NCBI GenBank assembly: GCA_030445775.1
Contig: JASUTC010000016.1
Location: 1 to 36,384 of the forward strand
Source of the DNA: Thermotogaceae bacterium
Lineage (GTDB): Bacteria > Thermotogota > Thermotogae > MWEM01
Direction of reading: 5' to 3'
Length of the DNA stretch: 36,384 nucleotides
This document shows positions 27,011 to 36,194 of this stretch, piece after piece; position 1 is the stretch's first letter; each line of letters starts with the position of its first letter. Made by a program: the position numbers and the translations under genes. Below the pieces are notes generated by a model. The model ran no database searches and was not told the origin of the DNA. It saw only the letters and a list, made by a program, of their open reading frames with translations.

Positions 27011-28244
27011 AATGGAAATAGAAAAAGACCTGGAGAAGAAAACTGGGAAAAAGAGACAAAGTAGCGAAAAAAGAAAGAAAATTTCCCTTTCAGATGATTT
27101 GAGAAAACGCTTAACCACAAGCAAATCTTCCAATGTAGCAGTTGATGAAATCAGGACGCCTATCGATATTGAACGATATTTGACTGATCTTTCTTTAACC
27201 GATTTAAAGGGAGTTTTAAGGAATTGCACAGAAAAAGATCGAAACATAGGGATACAAGAAAATTTTAAGGGTTTATTGGATATACTGAACAAAAATCTTA
27301 AGAATGCAGATGAAAAATTTACCGCTTTAGTCCAAAACGTAAAAAAGGACTACACTTTTTTCAATTTCTTTTTGACGAAAGTTCTTATGGGTAAAGACAT
27401 TAACAAGGAAATGAAAGCGTTTTACAAAAATTATCAGGATTCCATTTACCCCTTTTTGTTAATCATCTTTTATACCGTGTTTCAAACAGGTTCTTATGCT
27501 TCCTTAAAAAATATTCTGCGTGTTGTTGAAAAAAACGATCAAGATTTACTGCCGGAATTGATAACTGCTATGATCAAACACGATTATATGGGTGTTTCAA
27601 AATCAATCGGTGCAATTTACAGGCAGAATCAGTTTAGAGATTATCAAAACATCGCCAGTGCTTTACCCTATCTTTTAAATTCAGATGATGAGTCTCATAT
27701 ACGAGTGGTGAATACATTGGAGAAGAAAAAACATCATCGATGTTCAAAGATATACCGAGAGTATTTGACAAAAGAGGAGATTAATACAGACAAAACGCTC
27801 TCTGAGTGTCCCATGGGTATGTTTATCCTTGCAAAAAAACTGTTAAGAAATGGTCAATTACAAGAGGCAAAAGATATCTCAAAAGAATTAGTCAGAATGA
27901 AAGATCCCCATGGTATATTGTTACAATCCAGTATGATATACGCCTCAAAGGATGAGGCAACGGCTTTCAAGGTCTGGTATGAATCCCTTAAGCCGTATAA
28001 AACCATCATGTTAGGCTGGGAATCAGAGTCTCAAACGCAATTTAAAGGGTTGGGACTTGACAGGGGAACTAGAAGTATCCGATTGGAAGAGTTCCAGATA
28101 CCGGATAATATAGCAACATTTAAAGCGCAAATTGGTAAAAGGCTTAATCAACACACGGATTTTGAAATATTCTTATATCCATATGAAGAATTAAGGGCAC
28201 TATTTTCCCCTTATTGTTGTCAGCTTTATTACAGTATAAATTAA
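26958..28244 (+). CDS. Uncharacterised, highly charged and mostly helical protein
   Basis: Long ORF with ATG at 26958 overlapping the radC end; no recognised motif. Confidence 0.75.
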   Translation: MRMPDNNNQGLDKLQKLKMEIEKDLEKKTGKKRQSSEKRKKISLSDDLRKRLTTSKSSNVAVDEIRTPIDIERYLTDLSLTDLKGVLRNCTEKDRNIGIQENFKGLLDILNKNLKNADEKFTALVQNVKKDYTFFNFFLTKVLMGKDINKEMKAFYKNYQDSIYPFLLIIFYTVFQTGSYASLKNILRVVEKNDQDLLPELITAMIKHDYMGVSKSIGAIYRQNQFRDYQNIASALPYLLNSDDESHIRVVNTLEKKKHHRCSKIYREYLTKEEINTDKTLSECPMGMFILAKKLLRNGQLQEAKDISKELVRMKDPHGILLQSSMIYASKDEATAFKVWYESLKPYKTIMLGWESESQTQFKGLGLDRGTRSIRLEEFQIPDNIATFKAQIGKRLNQHTDFEIFLYPYEELRALFSPYCCQLYYSIN

Positions 28245-28253
28245 TGGAAGGCG

Positions 28254-29078
28254 GTGCTGAAAGTGGGCATACTGCAACCAATGGAATCAATGATTCAGGA
28301 CATGGATGAATGGGAATTAACGATCAAAAACCAAGCACCTATCGTCTTTTCGGGTCTTTCTTTTTTGGAAGATTGTTCACAGGATCTCGATCTTGATATG
28401 ACCACCGCTTATACCCCAGGCGATTTTTTGGTCAACGAAACGGAAATCTTGAAAATGAAAGGTTTTTTGAGTTCCATCATTGTTTTTCGTGAGGAATTGC
28501 TAAATCAATGGTCCAATTTATTGAATATATGTACCGTATTGTATCGTATGAAAATGGCTGTGGGGAAAAATTCACTCGGTATGAAGATCGTGGTTCGCAA
28601 TTTGCCGGATATGATCTATAATACGGAGTATTTAAACGAAACAATTGAAGATGCCGGTTGTATCTTTTGGCCAATGTCTGTCACGGATGGGATCATACAT
28701 AAACTCATTTGGAAGCGATACGTAGATATTAAACAGGCCATCGATTCCTATAAAAAAAGATTGTATCCCGGTATGAAGATTTTGCTGGAATGTGATAATA
28801 TATCGGACAGTATCGAGGCCATGAAAAACGGAGCGGATGGCATTATTCTCAGGAACATGAGGGAAGATATCGTTGCGGAGATTGCCAAGACCATCAGGGA
28901 GCGGTTTAAAAAAGTTTATCTTGAATACAGGGGAGATGTTCGTCTTTCCAACATAGAAGGGTATGGAAAGAGCGGAATCGATGCCATCGGCATCGATGAC
29001 ATGACATATTTCTTTGGAAGTTCCAATTTGAAAATGGAAATCAATCGTATCAGCAATCTTAATCATGAGGAACAATGA
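28254..29078 (+). CDS. Divergent NadC/ModD-like (quinolinate phosphoribosyltransferase fold) protein
   Basis: MKILLECDNISDSIEAMKNGADGIILRNMREDIVAEIAK...VYLEYRGDVRLSNIEGYGKSGIDAIGID resembles the NadC C-terminal barrel (EVDNLEEALEAxxAGADxIxLDNM...LEASGGI...GVDxISVG). Confidence 0.55.
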   Translation: MLKVGILQPMESMIQDMDEWELTIKNQAPIVFSGLSFLEDCSQDLDLDMTTAYTPGDFLVNETEILKMKGFLSSIIVFREELLNQWSNLLNICTVLYRMKMAVGKNSLGMKIVVRNLPDMIYNTEYLNETIEDAGCIFWPMSVTDGIIHKLIWKRYVDIKQAIDSYKKRLYPGMKILLECDNISDSIEAMKNGADGIILRNMREDIVAEIAKTIRERFKKVYLEYRGDVRLSNIEGYGKSGIDAIGIDDMTYFFGSSNLKMEINRISNLNHEEQ

Positions 29079-29770
29079 CGAACAATAATAAATACCAAAA
29101 ACGGCTTGGCTTATTTTTAGATGCCGCAACGCCTTTATTTTATATAGCCGTAAAGGATTTGGAAAACGAGACAATTGTTGAAAGGTATTACAACCATCAT
29201 GAATTAAAGGGAGAAGCCCTCACATCAGTTGTTAAGGAGATATTTGATGAAAACCACTTTAATGTTCATGAGTTGGCTTTTCTATGCACCACAAAAGGGC
29301 CCGGTTCATTGACGGGATTAAGAATCGCCATGAGTCTACTAAAAACCATGGCACAGATTTTGAAGGTGCCCATCGTCTGTATTCCAACCCTTTATGCTTT
29401 GGAGAATTCTTTTACAACCAATGAATCTACTGAAAACAAGAAAAAAATAATCACTTGTTTGATGGCCCGAAAAAATTGTTATTTCGTTCGATTCTTCGGT
29501 AATAAAGATGATGCTTTTAAACAAATATCCACAAAAATGCTCTGTGAAAAGGCAAAAGATGTTAATATATTACTGTGGCCATCAGGATCAGTAGTTGTGG
29601 ATGACTGTGATAAACAGCGGGTGAATTCCGTCATAGTTAAGCTGAGTCCTGAGGTTATTTTTAAACTAAGTGAGCTTAAATGCGAGGAAAAAGAATACGT
29701 TAATTACATAGAATGTCAACCGGAATACGCAGGAAAATCGGTTGCTGAAAAGAATTTTGAAAACAAGTGA
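29075..29770 (+). CDS. tsaB: TsaB-like protein (tRNA t6A biosynthesis family)
   Basis: LFLDAATPLFYIAV; GPGSLTGLRIAMSLLKTMAQILKVPIVCIPTLYAL. Confidence 0.75.
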   Translation: MTNNNKYQKRLGLFLDAATPLFYIAVKDLENETIVERYYNHHELKGEALTSVVKEIFDENHFNVHELAFLCTTKGPGSLTGLRIAMSLLKTMAQILKVPIVCIPTLYALENSFTTNESTENKKKIITCLMARKNCYFVRFFGNKDDAFKQISTKMLCEKAKDVNILLWPSGSVVVDDCDKQRVNSVIVKLSPEVIFKLSELKCEEKEYVNYIECQPEYAGKSVAEKNFENK

Positions 29771-29782
29771 AAAAGTAGAATG

Positions 29783-29791
29783 TGATATAAT
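29783..29791 (+). promoter_or_regulatory. Extended -10 promoter element TGATATAAT
   Basis: TG-N-TATAAT just upstream of the asp23-like gene. Confidence 0.45.
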
Positions 29792-29838
29792 TTTTTATCT
29801 TGGAAAAGCAAATCATTTAACCGAGAGGGAGGGTCTAA

Positions 29839-30171
29839 ATGAAAATAGTAAATCCCCTGGGAGAAATTACTGTACATATAAACGTTTTGAAACACCTTGT
29901 CTATCAGTCTCTACTCGAAAGTTACGGGTTGGTTAGGATGGATGATGTCAATATCATCTCGAAATACCTTGGTGGGGAAGAAAAGGGGATTCACATCAGA
30001 GATGATGAAGACGGCATATTCATAGATGTTTATCCGGTTATCTCCTATGGAATGAAAATTGATCAGGTTGCATTGAATGTACAGGAATATGTGAATTACA
30101 AATTTGAAGAGATGCTGGGGATGAAACCGGTGGAGATCAACATTCACATATTGGGGATAAAACTCGATTAG
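29839..30171 (+). CDS. Asp23/Gls24 family (YloU-like) protein
   Basis: GEITVHINVLKHLVYQSLLESYGLVRM; DGIFIDVYPVISYGMKIDQVALNVQEYVNYKFEEMLGMKPVEINIHILGI; adjacent to a DAK2 protein. Confidence 0.85.
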   Translation: MKIVNPLGEITVHINVLKHLVYQSLLESYGLVRMDDVNIISKYLGGEEKGIHIRDDEDGIFIDVYPVISYGMKIDQVALNVQEYVNYKFEEMLGMKPVEINIHILGIKLD

Positions 30172-30204
30172 ATTGAATTTTCCTTGGAGAAAGAGGTGTT
30201 AAAA

Positions 30205-31926
30205 TTGGATAATAAGCCTTCGAAGGTCGATGCAATATTCTTAAAGAACGGATTTAAAAAAGCCTCCGAAGTTTTAGTGGCCCACAGGGATGAATTAAAC
30301 GCCTTAAACGTCTTCCCCGTACCTGATGGAGATACAGGGCATAATATGTCAGCTTGTGTATTGGAAGCTTGCAAGGAGTTGGATAAGATAAAATACGATT
30401 CCATTAAAACCGTTTCTAATGCTATTAAAAACGGGACTTTAATGGGAGCACGCGGGAATTCAGGAGTTATCCTATCCCAAATCTTTAGTGGTTTTTTTGA
30501 AGTTGTTCTGAAAAACGATAGAATTGATATTCCAATCTTTGTAAAAGCCATGAAACGTGCTAATGAGGTTGCCACAGGTGCGGTGATGAAACCCGTTAAG
30601 GGTACCATATTAACGTTGATAGAAGATCTCGCCAATTATTCATCCAAACACCAGGAAGATTTCCCTGATTACAAACACTTACTGGATATGTTGACAAAAA
30701 GGGCTTTTAAGGTAGTGGAAAAAACCAGAGAAATGATGCCGAAGCTAAAGCAGGCGGGCGTTGTAGATGCCGGTGCGAAGGGTTTGGCTTATATTGTTGA
30801 AGGATACTACAAATACGCTTCAGGAGACACGAAAATTATCATTGAAAAGAAAGGTGAAGTCCCACAATTAAAATCAGAAGCCGAAATTGTTGCGGAGGAA
30901 TTAACCTATCAATATTGTACGGAATTTATGGCCAGACTTTTTTCCGGAGTGGAGGCAGCAGATGTTGATTCTCTTAAGAATAATCTGAATCGAATGGGTG
31001 ATTCCTTGGTATTGGTACACAATTCAGATATCTTGAAAGGCCACATTCATACAGACCATCCGGGAAGAGTTTTTGAGTATGCATTGAAGTATGGGGAGCT
31101 CATGAAGGTCAAAGTGGATAATATGAAGGAACAACACAAGGAAGTTTTGATACACAGCCAGAAAGGAAAACAAACAGAAAAATCAGAAATAACGCAAAAT
31201 GAAGATTCTAAATTAATCCCTGAAGAAAGTGGCTATTCCATAGAACCAACCGCCAATAAAAGGCAATATGCCTTTGTAGCCGTCTCACCCGGAGAAGGGA
31301 TTTCCAGAATATTGCACGAGATGAATGTAGACAACATCGTATTTGGCGGACAAACAATGAACCCCTCAACAGCGGATATTGCCAATGCCATCGAAAAGAT
31401 AGATGCGGAGAATATTTTTATACTTCCCAACAACACAAATATCATCATGGCCGCTGAAAGCGCTGCGAAGATGAAAGAGAGTGACACGAAGCATATCGAA
31501 GTGCTACCAACCAAATCCGTCCAGGAAGGATTGGCATGTATCATCGCCTTTGTGGAAAGTGCATCACTTGAGGAAAATTTGGAGTCCATGGAACTTGCCT
31601 TGAAAGAAGTACTTTCGATTTCAGTAACTCATGCGGTAAGGGATTCAGAGATCAACAGTGAGAAGATCAAAGAGGGAGAATTCCTTTTTTTTGCAGGTAA
31701 AGATTTACTGGCTCATACCGAAACTTTGGAGGAAGCGGTTTATAAAGGTATGGAACAAATTGATTTAGAGGACTATGAGATCATGACCATTTTTTACGGT
31801 GAAGATGTTCAAGAAGAATTCGTCAACAGGCTGAGTGAAACTTTGCAAGAAAAATATGAGGACCTTGAAATAAGCATATACAATGGAGGACAAGCGCATT
31901 ATCCGTTTTACATTTCCCTTGAATGA
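30205..31926 (+). CDS. fakA: DhaL/DAK2 domain fatty acid kinase-like protein (FakA/YloV)
   Basis: LNVFPVPDGDTGHNMS, GARGNSGVILSQIFSGF; TTG start at 30205 with GAGGTG SD. Confidence 0.88.
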   Translation: MDNKPSKVDAIFLKNGFKKASEVLVAHRDELNALNVFPVPDGDTGHNMSACVLEACKELDKIKYDSIKTVSNAIKNGTLMGARGNSGVILSQIFSGFFEVVLKNDRIDIPIFVKAMKRANEVATGAVMKPVKGTILTLIEDLANYSSKHQEDFPDYKHLLDMLTKRAFKVVEKTREMMPKLKQAGVVDAGAKGLAYIVEGYYKYASGDTKIIIEKKGEVPQLKSEAEIVAEELTYQYCTEFMARLFSGVEAADVDSLKNNLNRMGDSLVLVHNSDILKGHIHTDHPGRVFEYALKYGELMKVKVDNMKEQHKEVLIHSQKGKQTEKSEITQNEDSKLIPEESGYSIEPTANKRQYAFVAVSPGEGISRILHEMNVDNIVFGGQTMNPSTADIANAIEKIDAENIFILPNNTNIIMAAESAAKMKESDTKHIEVLPTKSVQEGLACIIAFVESASLEENLESMELALKEVLSISVTHAVRDSEINSEKIKEGEFLFFAGKDLLAHTETLEEAVYKGMEQIDLEDYEIMTIFYGEDVQEEFVNRLSETLQEKYEDLEISIYNGGQAHYPFYISLE

Positions 31927-31937
31927 GGTCTTGATGA

Positions 31938-32522
31938 ATGAACAGAAAAGAAAAACTGGTTTTAATTGCGTTGGCTTGTGTGTTTGTTTTGGGCGTGGTA
32001 TTCAGTATCAAGGATTTGAATGTCTCGGTTATGAATACAGAGGAAAGAGCAGCGTATGACCAACAGACCGAAGTACTGAGAACCGGTTTGATTGACGTTA
32101 ACACAGCCAATGCTATGGAATTGCAACTTTTAAAGGGAATTGGCACTACAAAAGCAGATGCAATTGTGAAATATAGAGAAACAAACGGGTCATTTTCAAA
32201 AAAAGAAGATATCATGAATGTACCCGGTATCGGTCCGGCAACCTATGAAAAGATTAAGGACAGGCTACAAATTACTGAAAAGTCAATGGATGAATCAAAA
32301 CAAGAGCAACATCACAGTGAGGAAGAACGAATCAACATCAATCGTGCATCACAGTTACAATTGGAAAAACTGCCCGGGATAGGACCTGTTAAGGCGAGAA
32401 GCATTGTTGAATATCGAGAATTAAACGGAGATTTTAATGATTTACCTGACTTAATCCTTGTTAAGGGAATTGGAGAAAAGACCTTTGAACAAATTAAACC
32501 AATGATTACCATCAGTCATTAA
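31938..32522 (+). CDS. ComEA-like protein with two tandem helix-hairpin-helix domains
   Basis: IDVNTANAMELQLLKGIGTTKADAIVKYRETNGSFSKKEDIMNVPGIGPATYEKIK and ININRASQLQLEKLPGIGPVKARSIVEYRELNGDFNDLPDLILVKGIGEKTFEQIK. Confidence 0.88.
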   Translation: MNRKEKLVLIALACVFVLGVVFSIKDLNVSVMNTEERAAYDQQTEVLRTGLIDVNTANAMELQLLKGIGTTKADAIVKYRETNGSFSKKEDIMNVPGIGPATYEKIKDRLQITEKSMDESKQEQHHSEEERININRASQLQLEKLPGIGPVKARSIVEYRELNGDFNDLPDLILVKGIGEKTFEQIKPMITISH

Positions 32523-32554
32523 AAAAGAAGAAATCATCTTTAGGAGGGCTATAA

Positions 32555-33058
32555 ATGAAAAAAAGAACCATTATCACGACTTTTTTGACAATGTTTTTAC
32601 TTACGGCGATCCTTAGTGCAGGGACACCATTTTCCGCAAGTTCCAGACAGCCTGTTATGGGTTTCATCGATTTTGATATCGCCGGACAGCAATTTTTGGA
32701 ATCAAAGAACTTAATGGAAGAATATCAGGCGGATGCCGAATATTACAACAGTCTTTTGAAGCCGCTGGAAGATGAAATTATTAGAATGAGGAATGCAGGA
32801 GAAGAGAATTCCAAATCCTATCAGTTAAAGGTCAACGAGTATTCCCTTCAAAAGGACAAATTTACCACACAGTTACAGGAAAAATACACGTCCCAGTTTG
32901 AAAAGGTTAACGAAAAACTCCTGACATTGGCAGAAGAATACGCAAAGATCAACAACATCGATATGCTAATAACAAATAAAGTGGCCGTTTATATTGCCAA
33001 TGATTTCGATTTGACGCAAGACTTTATCAACTTTGCAAATTCACGGGCGGAATTTTAA
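32555..33058 (+). CDS. OmpH/Skp-like secreted coiled-coil protein
   Basis: Sec signal peptide, MGFIDFDIAGQQFLESKNLMEEYQADAEYYNSLLKPLEDEI..., C-terminal AEEYAKINNIDMLITNKVAVYIANDFDLTQDFI. Confidence 0.7.
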   Translation: MKKRTIITTFLTMFLLTAILSAGTPFSASSRQPVMGFIDFDIAGQQFLESKNLMEEYQADAEYYNSLLKPLEDEIIRMRNAGEENSKSYQLKVNEYSLQKDKFTTQLQEKYTSQFEKVNEKLLTLAEEYAKINNIDMLITNKVAVYIANDFDLTQDFINFANSRAEF

Positions 33059-33064
33059 TAACAA

Positions 33065-33778
33065 TTGAAAAATCAACTCACCTGTAACCAATTGGAAAAA
33101 AAATACGGTAGAAGAAAAGTGGTGAAAGGGGCGTCTTTGGAAGTCAATTCCAATGAAATAGTTGGTTTGCTTGGCCCCAACGGGGCTGGGAAAACCACCA
33201 TCTTTCGAATGATGCTCGGTATTGTTATACCCACAAAGGGAACCATCCATTTAAATGATGAGGACATTACCCACATACCCATACATCTGAGGGCAAAGCG
33301 GGGGATTACCTATTTGCCACAGGAAGTTTCTGTGTTTACCGGATTAACTGTCAGAAAAAATGTTTCAGTTATCTTTGAAAACATGAAAATGCCAAAGAAA
33401 GAAATCAGAGAAAGAACACAACAGCTTCTTGAAGATTTCGGAATATCACATTTGGAAACTCAAAAGGCTTCCAATCTTTCCGGTGGCGAAAAAAGGCGCC
33501 TTGAGTTGGCAAGAATGATGACCCTTGAACCGAAATTTATACTGCTCGATGAACCTTTCAGCGGCATCGATCCCATGACCGTCAAGGATATTCAGCGTAT
33601 GAGTATTCGATTGAAAGAAATGGGCATCGGTGTGATTGTTACAGACCACAACGTTGACGATATCAGGCGAATCGTTGATCGACTTTACGTGATTCACAAG
33701 GGAACCATATTGGCTGAAGGGGATCCTGAATCTGTTTTCAGTGACAGAAAAGTTATAGAAAACTATCTTGGAGAATAA
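33065..33778 (+). CDS. LptB-like ABC transporter ATP-binding protein
   Basis: GPNGAGKTTIF, YLPQEVSVFTGLTVRKNV, LSGGEKRRLELARMM, LLDEPFSGIDPMTVKDIQ, GVIVTDHNVDD (ITDHNV-type H-loop typical of LptB); TTG start. Confidence 0.8.
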   Translation: MKNQLTCNQLEKKYGRRKVVKGASLEVNSNEIVGLLGPNGAGKTTIFRMMLGIVIPTKGTIHLNDEDITHIPIHLRAKRGITYLPQEVSVFTGLTVRKNVSVIFENMKMPKKEIRERTQQLLEDFGISHLETQKASNLSGGEKRRLELARMMTLEPKFILLDEPFSGIDPMTVKDIQRMSIRLKEMGIGVIVTDHNVDDIRRIVDRLYVIHKGTILAEGDPESVFSDRKVIENYLGE

Positions 33779-33779
33779 T

Positions 33780-34304
33780 ATGAATATATGTGTAATAGGT
33801 TATTCAGGGAAGATCAACAAAACCCCTATCAAGGAACTTTATGATTTTACGTACCGATTAGGTTATACCATCGCTGTTCGCGGACATACCCTTTGGTCGG
33901 GAGGCAGAGACGGTATCATGGATATTGTATCAAAAGGCGCTCATGAAGGCAGCGGAGAAATTGTGGGGGTTTTACCCTGGGACAAGGGAAACTCAATGTC
34001 CAAACCTTCGGATTATATCCAAAACGTTGTCTTTACCGGACTGGATTTCACCATGAGAAGCTGTATTCTGGTGAATAATGCCGATCTGGTGATCTCTGTT
34101 GGAGGCGGTTCAGGTACTGCAACAGAAATCTTTGCCGCCTATTCTTATGGCAAACCCATTTTATTATGCTCAAAAAGCGGCGGTTGGACCCAAAAGATCG
34201 CAGAAACCTTCAAAGATAAATCAAACCCAGTATTCCTGGACGCCAGAGAAACAGCACCGGTCTTTCTTGTCAACACCATCGACGATATAGAACGGCATTT
34301 GTAA
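33780..34304 (+). CDS. TIGR00725/LOG-like Rossmann-fold protein
   Basis: ICVIGYSGKI; WSGGRDGIMDIVSKGAHEGSGEIVGVLP; NADLVISVGGGSGTATEIFAAYSYGKPILL. Confidence 0.8.
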   Translation: MNICVIGYSGKINKTPIKELYDFTYRLGYTIAVRGHTLWSGGRDGIMDIVSKGAHEGSGEIVGVLPWDKGNSMSKPSDYIQNVVFTGLDFTMRSCILVNNADLVISVGGGSGTATEIFAAYSYGKPILLCSKSGGWTQKIAETFKDKSNPVFLDARETAPVFLVNTIDDIERHL

Positions 34305-34356
34305 AACGACTAAACTTCACACTATTTATTGAAAACCCCGACATCCATCGCTGCTA

Positions 34357-34380
34357 CCACTCCAAGGAGTGGATTTATCT
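34357..34380 (+). terminator. Possible Rho-independent terminator
   Basis: CCACTC-CAAG-GAGTGG stem followed by ATTTATCTTTT. Confidence 0.5.
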
Positions 34381-34495
34381 TTTACGAATTATAACATTTT
34401 CCTTTACTATCCCAGGGATGTGTTAATTAAGTTTTATAAGAAAGTTATGTATGCTACAAATATTCATTTGAACCCTACAAAAGGAGTGGTTAGAG

Positions 34496-34529
34496 ATGAA
34501 TAGGAAGATTTTGTTAGTTTTGGTTTTAT
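34496..34529 (+). pseudogene. 5' remnant of a signal-peptide ORF interrupted by the IS1634-like element
   Basis: AAAGGAGTGGTTAGAG-ATG AAT AGG AAG ATT TTG TTA GTT TTG GTT TTA TCC (MNRKILLVLVLS), then the IS end begins. Confidence 0.6.
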
Positions 34530-34545
34530 CCTACATTCGCAAAAT

Positions 34546-36153
34546 CTATAAAGAGGGAGGCTCCACCCCCAAATCCCGGAAAAGCTGCTCCTGCTTTTTG
34601 GCCATCTCACCAAGAATTCTTCCATGTCCAGGCGCCTCAAAGAGCTCAATTGAATCCAATTCATCCAATAGACCCTGCAGTGTCCATTTTTCAAACAGCT
34701 TGGCCTCTTGCATCTTCTTTTTCACATAAGACAGGTAAATTAATGCAATAAACTCCACAAAAAGCTTCCCGTTCAATGACAATTCAGAAGAAACCTGCAT
34801 TCTTCTGAAGTTCAACCGGTCCTTCAAATTACCAAATGCCTTTTCGACAATATCCTTACTCCGGTAAAGGGATAGGGCGACAAAAGGATCTTTGATCTCG
34901 TTGGACAGCAAGGCAAAGTACCCGAAATTCTTCGCTGCTTCTCGTATGGCCTCTTCCTTGGGTTCAACTTTACGTCCCCGATTGAGGGTTTCACTCACGG
35001 TAAAGTATTTGTCGTATTCGTTGGCATCATACTCCCAGCGTTTCCCGGATAACAAATCGTTTTGAAGCTGTGTCAGATGATCGTTCATGGCCACCTGATC
35101 TTTGGCCGCCTTTTCGGGATTGTAAAACACGAACAGATACGCCCGTCTTTTTTCTTTCACAACATCGCCCTTATAGGGACGCTCTTGTTCATAGTCCCAC
35201 TCAATGGGTCGACAAATGCCATTGGTGTGAAATGGTCCCTGCAAGTGGGTCCACAATTTCAAGTTCTCCCGTTCTTCATCCAGGATCGTTTTCACGTATT
35301 TCAGATTGAGTTTCGTCCCAACGATGAATTTCTGGTGATGCTGGTACAGGGCATTGATGTTCTTTTGAGAGTAAAACCCGCGATCCAGTACGAGTTTGAT
35401 CTTTTTATAGCCCATCACATCGAATTCTTCCACCAGCTCCCGGATGGTGGACACATCGGTAATATTCCCCGGGAGTTTGCGATAGTAAAAGGGCAATCCG
35501 GATGCTTCTCCAAATAACAAGGCCAGATTCAGTTGCGGGAGGCGATCGTGTTCTTTGTTTTTGCCTCGCTTGACCTGCTTGAGGACGTCTGAATAACTGG
35601 AGATGGAAGTGGTATCAAAGACCCAATATTCTTTTTCCAACCGTCTTTTCCCCTGTTTCTGGAAGAACCTCATCCGGCTGGCCTCATCGATGGATTGAAA
35701 CAGATCACTACTTCTTTGTGAGGGGAGGTCTTCTCCATACGGATGGCTATGTGTTTTCTGCCAATGGGAAAATCGACTCAACGGGTTGTTCTCTTCCAGA
35801 ATCAGGTAATAGGCTACCGAGAGTATTTGTTTGTACATCTCAGGAAAACAGCTCTTTAAATCCGCTGTGAGGCCAATCGTTTCTCCGATTTGGTCAAATA
35901 GATAGATAGCCCCGAAAAAGCTTCGTTTAATGGTTGTGATCGGTAGGGGGCCTTGTTTGGCTGGCGGAATCTTCATGTGTTCCGATTGTTTCTTATAGGG
36001 TCTTGTGGGGATAATTTCCCCGGTTTCTGGATCGACTTTCCCGATGAGTTTCCGTCTGGCTCTGGATTGTTGTTTGTCTTTGTCCCAATATGCCTCATTT
36101 TCATACGCATAGGTGATACCCGTTTGTTTGTTTTTCTGGTAAATAATACCCAT
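34546..36153 (-). CDS. IS1634/IS4-superfamily DDE transposase
   Basis: MGIIYQKNKQTGITYAYENEAYWDKDKQQSRARRKLIGKVDPETGEIIPTRP; WVFDTTSISSYS; KKIKLVLDRGFYSQKNIN; YRSKDIVEKAFGNLKDRLNFRRMQV. ATG at 36153. Confidence 0.92.
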   Translation of the reverse strand: MGIIYQKNKQTGITYAYENEAYWDKDKQQSRARRKLIGKVDPETGEIIPTRPYKKQSEHMKIPPAKQGPLPITTIKRSFFGAIYLFDQIGETIGLTADLKSCFPEMYKQILSVAYYLILEENNPLSRFSHWQKTHSHPYGEDLPSQRSSDLFQSIDEASRMRFFQKQGKRRLEKEYWVFDTTSISSYSDVLKQVKRGKNKEHDRLPQLNLALLFGEASGLPFYYRKLPGNITDVSTIRELVEEFDVMGYKKIKLVLDRGFYSQKNINALYQHHQKFIVGTKLNLKYVKTILDEERENLKLWTHLQGPFHTNGICRPIEWDYEQERPYKGDVVKEKRRAYLFVFYNPEKAAKDQVAMNDHLTQLQNDLLSGKRWEYDANEYDKYFTVSETLNRGRKVEPKEEAIREAAKNFGYFALLSNEIKDPFVALSLYRSKDIVEKAFGNLKDRLNFRRMQVSSELSLNGKLFVEFIALIYLSYVKKKMQEAKLFEKWTLQGLLDELDSIELFEAPGHGRILGEMAKKQEQLFRDLGVEPPSL

Positions 36154-36164
36154 ACACTCATCTC

Positions 36165-36194
36165 CCTCGTTATATATTATAATATATAACGAGG
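36165..36194. repeat. 30-bp perfect palindrome CCTCGTTATATATTATAATATATAACGAGG
   Basis: Exact self-complementarity read from sequence; sits between the transposase promoter and start codon. Confidence 0.95.

Noticed and set aside
34496-34729. 77-aa plus-strand ORF as a real gene
   Set aside because: Only the first ~12 codons look like host signal peptide; the rest is antisense to the IS transposase.
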